Positions 10,710-20,190 of a DNA stretch of 64,000 nt are shown in pieces. Both the position numbers and the translations under genes were made by a program. The notes below the pieces were generated by a model. That model did not search any database and was not told the DNA's origin. It saw only the letters and a list, made by a program, of their open reading frames with translations. This DNA is from Chelydra serpentina (lineage: Eukaryota; Chordata; Testudines; Chelydridae). The stretch's first letter is position 1. Each line of letters begins with the position of its first letter. The stretch covers positions 1,736,001 through 1,800,000 of the forward strand of contig JBAIAC010000054.1 of assembly GCA_037349315.1 (NCBI GenBank), in the 5' to 3' direction.

Positions 10710-11640
10710 CACCTCTAAGGCAAACCAAACCAGCCAGACAGAGAAGACTTTGGTTTTACCCCACTGGCTAACCACAGGTCACACAAGCAATTCCCTTAGA
10801 CACTCCAGTTTCCCAGTCTCACCACCAGTGCCATTCGTTATGGGGACAAATGGTTATGAAAACCAATGCCCCAGTAAAAGAAAAAGGGTTCTCCCGATCC
10901 CAAAGGACCAAGCCCCTAGACCCAGGTCAATATACAAATCAGATCTTACCCACAAATCACGCTGTTGCCAATCCTTTAGAATCTAAAATCTAAAGGTTTA
11001 TTCATAAAAGGAAAAAAGTATAGGTGAGAGCTAGAATTGGTTAAAAGGAATCAATTACATACAGCAATGGCAAAGTTCTTGGTTCAGGCTTGTAGAAGTG
11101 ATAGAATAAACTGCAGGTTCAAATCAAGTCTCTGGAGCACATCCACAGCTGGGATGGGTCATTCAGTCCTTTGTGTAGAGCTTCCATTTGTAGCAAAGTC
11201 CCTCCAAAGGTAAGAAGCAGGATTGAAGACAAGATGGAGATGAGGCATCAGCCTTTTATAGTCTCTTGCCATGTGGTCTCTGCTTTCTTTGTCCCAAGGA
11301 CAAGCTATCCGGCACATGGCATAGAAAAACCTTAGAGTTCTGTTCATAGGCAGGTCCCTGCATACCTTGCTGAGTCACAAGGTGTGTCTGCCTTCTCTCA
11401 ATAGGTCAATTGTGTTGCTGATGGTCCTCAATGGGCCATCAAGCAGCTTAGCAGAGCTGACACCAACTTGTCTGGGGTTTCACCCAGAATCATAGCATAA
11501 GTTTGAAATACAGACAGTATAGAGCCAATATTCATAACTTCAACTACAAAAATGATACACACATACAGATAGCATAATAATAACCAGCAAACCATAACCT
11601 TGTCTTAGACACCTTATAAGACCCCCTTTACATAAGATTT
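10710..11640 (-). repeat. LTR-like interspersed repeat (probable solo LTR)
   Basis: Read on the minus strand it carries a TATAAAAGG box (plus strand about 11255-11262) and, further along, AATAAA (plus strand about 10998-11003, seen as TTTATT) in the order of an LTR promoter and polyadenylation signal. There is no protein-coding frame of note. The sequence looks like a repeat common in turtle genomes, but that is memory without a search. Boundaries are approximate and no flanking duplication was established. It directly abuts the end of the first DIRS. It could also be part of a non-LTR repeat of unknown class. Confidence 0.45.
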
Positions 11641-12728
11641 GGTGCCATTACAGGACCTTGGTTGCAACAATGATCTATACGGTCCCAGCGTATGTCAGTA
11701 ACATCACAGTAAGGCAACAGGTCACTGCAGAAAACCTGCCACGTGGCTATGGCTCTTTGGATTGGGAAGAGTAAAGGCAGATTACTCATTGCTGTTTGGA
11801 TTGGCATTTGTCTTGATGAGGGAGGGTGCTTTACCCACAAGATGGAGAGGTGATGGCTACTGACAATCTGGAGTTCTGAGGGTTCAAAGAGGAAAATGGC
11901 AGCCTCCCAGGAGTCCCAGCAGACCTTTGGGAAAGCAGGCAGAGCAGTCTATGGGGCACAGGCAGGCATGGTTAAGGAGTCCACACTGAGAATGAGAGAT
12001 GAAACATTGCTGGTGAGTTTCTGTGCACTGGTTTAGAAGCAAGTTGCTGAATACATAAACAAAACATAACGTATTTGGAGAGAATGTGGCAGCAACAGCC
12101 TTGAAAACGTAGCAGCATTACACTTAGGACATTCTGTTCAGCATCTCACCACAAAACAAGAGAAGAATAAATTGAAGTATCTTCTGTTACAAAAGCTTCA
12201 TTAGATACTAGTTAAAAATTGGAGCCATATTTCCACAGCCCCCATAATACTCCCCTAAATGCCTGTTTCTATACATTTGTACTTTAAAAAGCCCATAAAG
12301 ATAAAGAATGAGGAATCATCCATTTAAGTTTTCCAAGATTTTCCCATCGGAAATTCCCAAGCCAAAAGATCTTTGAGGGACTGGAGTTAAGATTGTAAAT
12401 ATATATCTGTTACATAGTGGAATGAAACACTGAGTACATTGCAGTTGCAGGGCCTTGTGAAATCAGGCTTCAGTGAGCATTGAATCAGACCCTGAGAGGG
12501 GCAACGCCCCACAAATATTGGAAAGCTGAGACATTCAAAGTTAGATTAATGTTTAGGACACAACAAAAGCACTAGCAATGCAAAGTTAAAGTACCCCCAA
12601 AATCATTAACTCAGCTCCAGTCACCGACTGCCATGCATGCTCTCCATGTCAGGCATAGTAGAGAGAATAGAACAAACCATGGTTTTCACTAGGAAAGCTA
12701 GTTACAACCTTAACTCCAAAGTGACTAA
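11641..12728. other. Non-coding DNA without recognised gene
   Basis: No exon, RNA gene or named repeat seen. It ends with TAA at 12726-12728, which is the target trinucleotide of the Harbinger element that starts at 12729. Confidence 0.5.
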
Positions 12729-15027
12729 GGGTATGTCTGCACTATGAAATTAGGTCGATTTTATAGAAGTCGATTTTTCGGAAGAGATTTTATACAGTTG
12801 ATTGTGTTGTGTCCACACTAAGCACATTAAGTCGGCAGAGTGCGTCCTCACTACCGTGGCTAGCATCAACTTACAGAGCGGTGCAGTGTGGGTAGCTATC
12901 CCACAGTTCCCATAGTCTCCACCACCCATTGGAATTCCGGGTTAAGCTCCCAATGTCTGATGGGGCAAAAACATTGTCGCGGGCACTTTTGGGTACATGT
13001 CGTCAGTCGCCCCTCCCTCCGCGAAAGCAACGGCAGACAATCGTTTCGTGCCTTTTTTCCTGGGTTACCCATGCAGATGCCATACCACTGCTGTGGTTGA
13101 CACATGTAACAGCTCCAGGGCTCTTGCTCTTTTGCCTTGGCTTGAGGTACCTTGCCCTACCAGGACCTCCAAACATTCAACACAGAAGCACCTGCTGCAG
13201 CTGGCATTGCTACACAGCAGCAGCTCCTGGGTGTCTTCGCGGCAGACGGTGCAGTAGGACTGCAAGCCATCCTCATACATGGTGTACAGCTCCACCGCTT
13301 CTGCTGCAACTCTGCTCTCCTGCAGTCACCCCTCGCAGACAATCATTTCGTGCCCTTTTTCCTGGATTGCCCACACAGACACCATAGCACTGAAAGCATG
13401 GAGCCCGCTCAGATCACCGCTGCAGTTGTGAGCATTGTAAACATCTCACACATTATCCAGCAGTATGTACAGAACCTGCAAAAGCAGGCGAGGATGCGAC
13501 GAAAACATGATCATGATAGTGATGAGGACATGGACACAGACTTCTCTGAAAGCATGGGATGTGGCAATTGGACATCATGGTGGCATTGGAGTAGGTTCAT
13601 GCCGTGGAACGCCGATTCTGGGCCCAGGAAACAAGCACAGACTGGTGGGACCTGCATAGTGTTGCAGGAATGGGATGATTCACAGTGGCTGCGAAACTTT
13701 CACATGCATAAGGCCACTTGGAACTTTGTGACTTGCTTTCCCCTGCCCTGAAGCGCAAGAATACCAAGATGAGAGCAGCCCTGACAGTTGAGAAGCGAAT
13801 GGCGATAGCCCTGTGGAAGCTTGCAACGCCTGACAGCTACCGGTCAGTCAGGAATCAATTTGGAATGGGCAAATCTACTGTGGGGGCTGCTGTGATCCAA
13901 GTAGCCAATGCAATCACTGAGCTGTTGCTATCAAGGGTAGTGAGTCTTGGAAGGTCATAGTGGATGGCTTTGCTGCAATGGGGTCCCTAACTGGTGGGGT
14001 GATAGACGGAACGCATATCCCTATGTTGGCACTGGACCACCTTGGCAGCCAGCACATAAACCGCAAGGGGTACTTTTCAATGGTGCTGCAAGCACTGGTG
14101 GATCACAAGGGATGTTTCACCAACATTAACGTGGGATGGCCGGGAAAGGTGCATGACGGTCGCATCTTCAGGAACTCTGGTCTGTTTGAACAACTGCAGG
14201 AAGGGACTTACTTCCCAGACCAGAAAATAACTGTTGGGGATGTTGAAATGCATATAGTTATCCTTGGGGACCCAGCTTACCCCTTAATGCCATGGCTCAT
14301 GAAGCCATACACAGCACCCTGGGCCAGTAGTAAGGAGCAATTCAACTACAGGGTGAGCAAGTGCAGAATGGTGGTAGAATGTGCATTTGGATGTTTAAAG
14401 GCTCGTTGGTACAGTTTGCTGACTAGGTTAGACCTCAGCGAAACCAATATTTCTATTGTTATCGCTGCTTGCTGTGTGCTCCATAATATCTGTGAGAGTA
14501 AGGGGGAGACGTTTATGGCAGGGTGGGAGGTTGAGGCAAATCGCCTGGCCGTTGATTACGTGCAGCCAGACACCAGGGCGATTATAAGAGCACAGCTGGG
14601 TGCGCTGCACATCAGAGAAGCTTTGAAAACCAGTTTCATGACTGGCCAGGGTACGGTGTGACAGTTCTGTTTGTTTCTCCTTGATGAAAACCTGCCCCCT
14701 TGGTTCACTCTACTTCCCTGTAAGCCAGCCGCCCTCCCGCCTTCGATCACAGCTTGCAGAGGCAATAAAGTCATTGTTGTTTCAAAATCATGCATTCTTT
14801 ATTAATTCGTTACACAAATAGGGGGATAACTTGCAAGGTAGCCCGGGAGGGGTGGGGGAGGAAGGAAGCACTGGGTGGTGTGGTGGATGAGGGGAGGAGG
14901 GAAGGACAAGGCCACACTACACCTCAAAACTTATTGAATGCCAGCCTTCTGTTGAAAAAGAGGGGGGAATTAGTGGTTCTCAAGGGGCAGAACCTTCAAG
15001 TGGGGCAGGACCATAAAAAGTCTGGGC
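12729..15027 (+). mobile_element. PIF/Harbinger DNA transposon, 3' truncated
   Basis: Begins GGGTATGTCTGCACTATGAA after a TAA target, the 5' terminus type of this family. It contains a transposase gene (13398-14661). The part after 14790 should carry the oppositely oriented Myb-like gene, but only its non-coding C-terminal end can be present. The right terminus (TAGTGTAGACATACCC-type) is missing: at about 15027 the sequence changes to a hAT-like fragment. It was therefore cut by deletion or later insertion. Confidence 0.8.
13398..14661 (+). pseudogene. Harbinger transposase (DDE superfamily), two frameshifts
   Basis: Starts MEPAQITAAVVSIVN with an acidic HDHDSDEDMDTD stretch. The frame shifts near 13715, where MELCDLLSPALKRKN begins in another frame. 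This leads into a helix-turn-helix-like segment (VEKRMAIALWKLATPDSYRS, FGMGKSTVGAA), and the frame shifts again near 13942. From 13960 the nuclease domain is open for 233 codons: VIDGTHIPM (first Asp), LGDPAYPLMPW (second Asp), VECAFGCLKARW (Glu), then CCVLHNICESKG. The DDE triad is therefore intact, but the N-terminal DNA-binding part is out of frame. Harbinger transposases need a partner Myb-like protein and cut at 3-bp TNA targets (family knowledge). Confidence 0.9.
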
Positions 15028-15168
15028 CAGTGGTGGGTGGCCTGCGGCCTGCGGGACGCATGCGGCTCATCAAGGTAATCTGATTGCGGGCCGCGAGACA
15101 TTTTGCTGACGTTGACCGTCCACAGGCACAGCCCTCTGCAGCTCCCAGTGGCCGTGGTTTGCCGTTCC
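15028..15168 (+). mobile_element. hAT-like transposon fragment
   Basis: Starts CAGTGGTGGGTGGCCTGCGG, like the CAGTGGTGGGCAACCTGCGG-type terminus of hAT non-autonomous elements, and runs through GCGGGCCGCGAGACATTTTG. The other terminus and an 8-bp duplication are not found. It may have inserted into the Harbinger or been joined to it by deletion. Confidence 0.5.
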
Positions 15169-15179
15169 AGGTTATGCAG

Positions 15180-15523
15180 TTATGTCAAAAAATAATTCTA
15201 GAATTCTATATTTGTAAATTGCACTTTCACGATAAAGAGATTGCACTACAGTAGTACTTGTATTTGTATGAGGTGAATTGAAAAATACTATTTGTAATAA
15301 ATAATAATATAAAATGAGCACTGTATACTTTGTATACTGTGTTGCAATTTAAATCAATATATTTGCAAATGTAGAAAAATATCCAGAATATTTATAATAA
15401 ATTTAAATTGGTATTCTATTATTGTTTAACAATGCTGTTTAAACTGTTAAGGGCAACTTTAAAAAAAATCTAGTTAATTTGTTTTGTGTTAATTGCTTGA
15501 GTTAACAGTGATTGACAGCCCTA
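15180..15523. repeat. AT-rich interspersed repeat ending GACAGCCCTAT
   Basis: Very AT-rich sequence with TTGTAAATTGCACTTTCACG and a GAGTTAACAGTGATTGACAG end. It resembles a non-autonomous DNA transposon frequent in reptiles, with decayed TTAATCG-type repeats near its end. Class not certain; no TIR pair or flanking duplication was confirmed. Confidence 0.4.
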
Positions 15524-15713
15524 TAAAAAATAACTGCACTTTTCTTAGTAAAAGTGGGGTATTTTAGTTTTCCTTTCATTGACAACGTTTTCATTTTGGG
15601 AGAAAAGTTCTGACCAGATGAATTAGCCTTTAATTTTATGTGAATAGATTTTATTTGGCCTGTATTTTTTTAAAAATGAGTTTTAGCCATTTTGAAAACA
15701 AAAAAATGGTTAT

Positions 15714-15886
15714 GAATGGGTTACCTAGGGAGGTGGTGGTATCTCCTTCCTTAGAGGTTTTTAAGGTCAGGCTTGACAAAGCCCTGGCTGGGATGATTTA
15801 GTTGGGGTTGGTCCTGCTTTGAGCAGGGGGTTGGACTAGTTGACTTCCTGAGGTCCCTCCCAACCTTGATATTCTATTATTCTATG
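15714..15886 (+). mobile_element. CR1 3' end fragment
   Basis: Starts at the ORF2 C-terminus (GGGTTACCTAGGGAGGTGGT) and ends in the ATTCTATTATTCTATGATT tail typical of this CR1 group. About 170 bp, strongly 5' truncated. Confidence 0.85.
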
Positions 15887-17546
15887 ATTTCTCTTTTTAT
15901 TATTTAATGTATATTTATTATAGATATATATTTATTACTTAATAAATATTAATGTCTACATTCCGTTTCCATTTAAAGTATGGGGATATTTTTAAACTGG
16001 GATGTTGCATTAGAAAAATGTAAAAGCTTCTGACTCACCAAGACCTAGACATTTATTTTCAAAATTGTCTGGTTTGCCATTTTGCTTTCACAACTTGCAT
16101 TTTTGAAGAGTGGGTTGCATTTTGCCTGAGCAATATATGAGTTTTTCTTCCATTGAAGAGGAATGGATTTCTTTTTTTTTTCCAGAAAAGATGAGTTTTG
16201 CCTTCAAATGTGTGTTTTTAAGAGCTTAGTCTTTATAAGAAGCTTCTCCCTTGACTCACTCTCCCATATTTTCTTCCCTTTTAGCCCTTCCGTCTTTTAC
16301 TGCGGTTCTGTTTGCCTTTCTCATGCTGTCTTTGTTTTACCCTTATGCCCCCCACCAGTCTTTACCCCTTTTTCTCTGCCCTTTGCTCCATTCCCTTTCC
16401 ACCCTCACCCTTTTGTCTCCCAGTCTCTGTCTCCAAATTCTGACTTCGCCTAGGTCTTTCCCATCATCTAGTCAACATGACCGACTCTTAGAGGCATTGC
16501 AGAATGTACTGATCACGTGAAGGGTTGTTTTTGGCTAATGGCCACCATTCGTTTCTGAGGAATTTCTCTGAATGTCTCAAATTTTTCTCCAGAGAAATTC
16601 AGTAAGAAACACCAGATCTGCTTAATCCCAAGCACGGAAGTAACAACACAGTTAGCAAACGGAGGGGGTCTTCCTTTATTAGGTACTTCTGGCTTCACTT
16701 CATCCTCAAGCTCTGTCTCCAACTTCAGCTACAAGTTTCGAACTGTGGTAGACTTCACAACACTTGTCATTTAGAAAGTTGTATCTGGAGACAGCCTAAG
16801 GATGGAGTGGAGCCAGAAATACCTAATAAAGAAGGATCCCTCTGTTTGCTAACCATGTTGTTACTTCATTTTCTTTTCTTATTGCTTTGATCCAGTTAAT
16901 GTTAGCATAGTTATATATTTTAGAAAGGCATACTTGTCTTATTGGGTTTCAGGGAGAGAACCTTAAGAAATAAGAACTGCTCTTGGTAACAAAATATTGT
17001 AAATTCTAATATTTTTCTTAAAGAAAAAAGTTTGTTGCTTCTGAAAGTAAATAATCACTCATTTTGTATGATTTCATCTTGTGTGTGTGTGTGTGTGTTC
17101 TGCAGTTCATACTAAACATTGAACCGGATGAAGGGGGAGGAACAGCTATTCTGTACATTCAAACTTACCAGGCTCCTAGTAACTAGCCTCTACTGACTTT
17201 GGGGAATTTGGAAAATATTCCTTTAAAATTATCTGACATTCACATTGGCAACCTGTTGTACATACATTAGGTGGTTATTACATTATAGACAGCCAGAGGT
17301 CTCCAACTTTTTGGAGTGTGGGCTACATCTTAGTAGAAAGACCGTCCCAGAGACCATCTCCTCTTCCATGCAAGAGTGCGTGGACCACCTCCTTTTCTAT
17401 CCCACTGTATCTCTATAACACCCCCATGGCAATGAACCTATTGATGTATTTTTAGCTGTGTGGAGAAGGTGTGGGAGAGGTTGGGGTCACTGAGGGAGAG
17501 GCAGTTTTTAAAACTTCCTAAACATCAGAGAAGGGGGTGGGGGAGG
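15887..17546. other. Non-coding DNA with foldback and microsatellite
   Basis: No exon recognised. It contains a pyrimidine-rich stretch (about 16240-16440), the foldback at 16637-16867 listed separately, and a (GT)9 run at 17081-17098. Confidence 0.5.
16637..16867. repeat. Foldback: ~85-bp imperfect inverted repeat with ~63-bp loop
   Basis: Left arm 16637-16722 contains GAAGTAACAACACAGTTAGC and TTTATTAGGTACTTCTGGCT. The right arm 16786-16867 is its reverse complement with scattered mismatches (AGCCAGAAATACCTAATAAA and GCTAACCATGTTGTTACTTC). Arms are roughly 80% identical by eye. No protein frame and no clear flanking duplication. It could be a foldback MITE, or a hairpin precursor if transcribed. 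Confidence 0.7.
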
Positions 17547-17575
17547 ATAGAATCATAGAATATTAGGGTTGGAAG

Positions 17576-17946
17576 CATAGGCGCCGACTCCGTGGGTGCT
17601 CCGGGGCTGGAGCACCCATGGGGAAAAATTGGTGGGTGCTCAGCACCCACCGGCAGCTCCCGGCCAACACCGGGGCCCACGCCCAGCTCCCCGCCAGCCC
17701 CAGGGCCCGCGCCTAGCTTACCGCAGCACCGGGCGATGTTGCGGGGCCCCGCCCCTGACGCCGGGCGACGTCACCCGGTGTCGGGAGCGGGGCCCCGCGA
17801 CGTCACCCGGCGTCGGGGGCGGGGCCCCGCGACGTCACCCGGCGTCGGGGGCGGGGCCCCGCGACGTCACCCGGCGTCGGGGGCGGGGCCCCGCGTGACG
17901 CAGGGCGACGGCACCCACGGGCGCCGCTGGAAGTCAGCTCGTGTGC
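17576..17946 (+). mobile_element. Unclassified non-autonomous DNA transposon (CATAGGCGCCGACT family), copy 1
   Basis: Inserted in a CR1 and flanked by the direct repeat TTGGAAG (17569-17575 and 17947-17953), which points to a 7-8 bp target duplication. Left end CATAGGCGCCGACTCCGTGG; the right end is a decayed complement. Near the left end GTGGGTGCTCC and GGAGCACCCA form a strong hairpin. The rest is extremely CpG-rich, with a tandem array at 17767-17894. It has no transposase of its own. Related copies lie at 35077-35446 and 43216-43790. The target size would fit a hAT-like enzyme, but the ends are not typical hAT ends. Confidence 0.7.
17767..17894. repeat. Four tandem 32-bp CpG-rich units
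   Basis: Units begin at 17767, 17799, 17831 and 17863 with GACGTCACCCGGCGTCGGGG (first unit slightly different) followed by GCGGGGCCCCGC. Each unit holds a GACGTCAC core like a cAMP-response element and a GGGGCGGGGC box like an Sp1 site, plus a GGGGCCCC palindrome. Whether any factor binds is not shown by sequence alone. Confidence 0.9.
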
Positions 17947-18164
17947 TTGGAAGAGACATCAGGAGCTCATCTAGCCCAATCGCCTGCTCAGAGCAGGACC
18001 ATCGTAACCAAATTGCTATGAGAAATCAAGAGAACTGGTGGTGCAGTTTGTGGAAATAAAGAGGAAACAGTATGGTTCCAGGAAGAATCGCTCTGTTTTG
18101 GGGCTCAAGAACACACAATCTGTGATGAGAAGGGACAGAAGACGAATGGAGTCCCTCCATACAG

Positions 18165-18344
18165 GTTTCAGTGTAGTAGCCGTGTTAGTCTGTGTCAGCA
18201 AAAAGAAAATAAGAAAGAAATACTCGTGGCACCTTAGAGACTAACACATTTATTTCAGCATAAGCTTTCGTGGACTACAGTCTGTAGTCCACGAAAGCTT
18301 ATGCTGAAATAAATTTGTTAGTCTCTAAGGTGCCACAAGTATTT
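18165..18344. mobile_element. Short Penelope-like copy in inverted (head-to-head) form
   Basis: About 180 bp flanked by an 11-bp direct repeat CCTCCATACAG (18154-18164 and 18345-18355). The inside is a near-perfect palindrome: GGCACCTTAGAGACTAACAC to GTGGACTACAG, then its reverse complement from CTGTAGTCCAC onwards. The left part adds AGTAGCCGTGTTAGTCTGTG, the 3' end sequence of Penelope elements in this window. It is non-coding. Inverted partial copies with a target duplication are known for Penelope-like elements. Confidence 0.8.
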
Positions 18345-18451
18345 CCTCCATACAGAGTGAACTTTCAGATAAGAACAATTGGAGAACTTGAGTCTCCTTG
18401 TGTACTCCAGGGGTGTGGCTCTGCAGAGGCTCCACTCCTTATGCTCCAGTT

Positions 18452-18564
18452 CAGTGTTTATCAACCTTTTTGATGCCAGGGACCAACTTGCTGGCTTCCT
18501 AACCTGTGTCAGGGAGATCTCAGGGACCAGTGCCGATCCACAGACAGTTCGCTGAGAAACACTG
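18452..18564. mobile_element. Small hAT-like MITE candidate
   Basis: CAGTGTTTATCAACC at the left and GCTGAGAAACACTG at the right are inverted repeats of about 14 bp. About 113 bp long. The flanking 8-mers do not match, so insertion is inferred from the ends only. Confidence 0.45.
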
Positions 18565-18597
18565 ACCTATTTCAAAATGGAGTTCTTTTGAGGAAGT

Positions 18598-18672
18598 TCT
18601 ATGGTCTGTGTTATACAGATCAGACTAGATGATCACAGCGGTCCCTTCTAGCCTTGGAATCTCTGAGCATGA
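18598..18672 (+). repeat. Short CR1-like 3' tail fragment
   Basis: GATCAGACTAGATGATCACA followed by GGTCCCTTCTAGCCTTGGAA resembles the 3' end of a CR1 subgroup (or a SINE using its tail). Too short to classify further. Confidence 0.5.
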
Positions 18673-18786
18673 CTGGGACAGGGTGTACCTACCCCACACT
18701 AGTTCAGTGGAGATTAATCATATTCTGAGGGCTGAGAAGGCCATGCCCCTCATCCCTGCTGGGCATGCTGCAGCTGAAACCAGGAT

Positions 18787-19545
18787 ATATAAGGAAAATA
18801 AGAAAGAAAAACTTGTAGCACTTTAGAGACTAACAAATTTATTTCAGCATAAGCTTTCGTGGGTTAGTACCCACCTCATCGGATGCATGGAATGAAACAT
18901 ATAGTAGACAGATATTTATACAGTCAGAGAAACATGATAAGGTGGAGGTGCATAGACCAACCTTAAGAGGCTAATTAGTTGAGAGGAACCATAACAGCAG
19001 GGGAAGAAAAACCTTTGAAGTGATAAACAAGATGGTCACACAGGTGTGAATGAGGATCGTTAACTTAAGGGAAATAGATTCAGTTAACGTAATGGCAGAG
19101 CCATTCCAAGTCTTTATTTAATCCTGAGGTAATGCAACCTAGTTTGCATATCAATTCGAGTTCAACAGTTTCTCTTTGAAGTCTGCTTTTGGAGTTAATC
19201 TGTCGCAACACTGCTACCCTCAAGTCTGTCACTGAGTGATTAGGGAGGTTGAAGTGTTCTCCTACTGGTTTTTGAATGTTATGATTCCTGATGTCAGATT
19301 TATGTCCATTTATTCTTTTGCGTAGAGACTGTCCGGTTTGGCCAATGTACATGGCAGAGGGGCATTGCTGGCACATGACGGCATATATCACATTGGTAGA
19401 TGTGCAGGTGAATGAGCCCCTGATGGTGTGGTGGATGTGATTAGGCCCTGTGATGGTATCACTTGAATCGATATGTGGACAGAGTTGGCATCGGGCTTTG
19501 TTGCAAGGATAGGTTCCTGGGTTAGTGTTTTTGTTGTATGGTGTG
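18787..19545 (-). mobile_element. Penelope-like element, 3' part, minus strand
   Basis: The left end carries the Penelope 3' sequence (TAGCACTTTAGAGACTAACA, CATAAGCTTTCGTGGG). It continues leftward-coding through a GIY-YIG endonuclease at 19080-19391 and its upstream linker, with GATTAGGCCCTGTGATGG. The reverse transcriptase that should lie upstream (to the right) is absent, so the copy is 5' truncated near 19545. Confidence 0.85.
19080..19391 (-). pseudogene. Penelope GIY-YIG endonuclease fragment
   Basis: 103 codons open. IYAVMC and YIGQTGQSLRKRING form the two blocks of the GIY-YIG nuclease (first motif degenerate to VIY, second YIG intact), followed by HKSDIRNHNIQKPVGEHFNL. In Penelope-like elements this domain follows the RT and nicks target DNA. 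Here there is no RT upstream, so it is a remnant. Close relative of the fragment at 52911-53285. Confidence 0.85.
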
Positions 19546-20190
19546 TGGTGTATATATAAGGGAGCAGCTCAGCTCAGTTTGGGCCAACCGCTGAAGGGAA
19601 CAGAGTTGCATTGCAGACTCCTGCCGAGGGACTGCTGGCACTCGTGGATACAGAGGCCAGCCGGGCTGCGGTTCCAACTAGCCACCCGATGCCACAGACA
19701 AAGGAGAGAGCGCGTAACCCCTGAGACTACCAGCCGCGGAAGAATTGGGGACTAAGCATTGATCTGATTGAGGTACCGGGCTTTGACTCAGTGTGTTTCA
19801 GAATGATACCCAGTGACTCGGTGGCAGATAATCCCGCAGCAGACAGGGCCTGGGCTGGGACCCGGTGGAGTGAGGAGGGCCCAACTCCCCGTACCCAGCC
19901 TGCCGCCCACCCCTGGGTGGCAGCCCACCCCACTTTGGCTGCTTAGGCCACACTGCCCTGCCACGGAGGGCGATTCTATTAACTCTAGCCACTAGGCCAC
20001 ACTGCCCTGCCAGAAAATGGTAGTCCCATTAACTCCAGCCACCAGGCCGTGTTGCACTACCTAGAAGGGTGGTCCTAGTGACTCAGGCCACGCTGCCCAA
20101 AACCAAAGGATTGCTGCACAGACTCCGAGCATTAGGCCACGCTACCCTAGGAGCCAGGGCTGCTGTGGTGACTTGGGAGACTAGGATATT
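19546..20190 (+). repeat. GC-rich repeat with ~50-bp tandem units
   Basis: Starts with TATATATAAGGGAGCAGCTC, a TATA-like run followed by a GC-rich stretch that may be an LTR fragment (uncertain). From 19945 to about 20183 an AGGCCACACTGCCCTGCC motif recurs at 19945, 19994, 20044, 20084 and 20134, with spacing of about 40-50 bp. No coding frame is supported. Confidence 0.55.

Larger units (their letters stand above)
17547..18010 (-). mobile_element. CR1 3' end fragment split by a transposon
   Basis: Minus-strand CR1 end: AGAATCATAGAATATTAGGG up to TTGGAAG at 17569-17575, resuming after the insertion at 17954 with AGACATCAGGAGCTCATCTA and running to the GCTCAGAGCAGGACCA region. The two halves join correctly when the 17576-17946 insert and one TTGGAAG copy are removed. 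Confidence 0.8.

Noticed and set aside
17767..17894. CRISPR-like direct repeats
   Set aside because: The units are contiguous with no spacers, and the sequence context is vertebrate.
17592..18059. A 155-codon Pro/Arg/Gly repeat protein
   Set aside because: Produced by the 32-bp GC-rich tandem array inside a transposon, where stops are rare in several frames.
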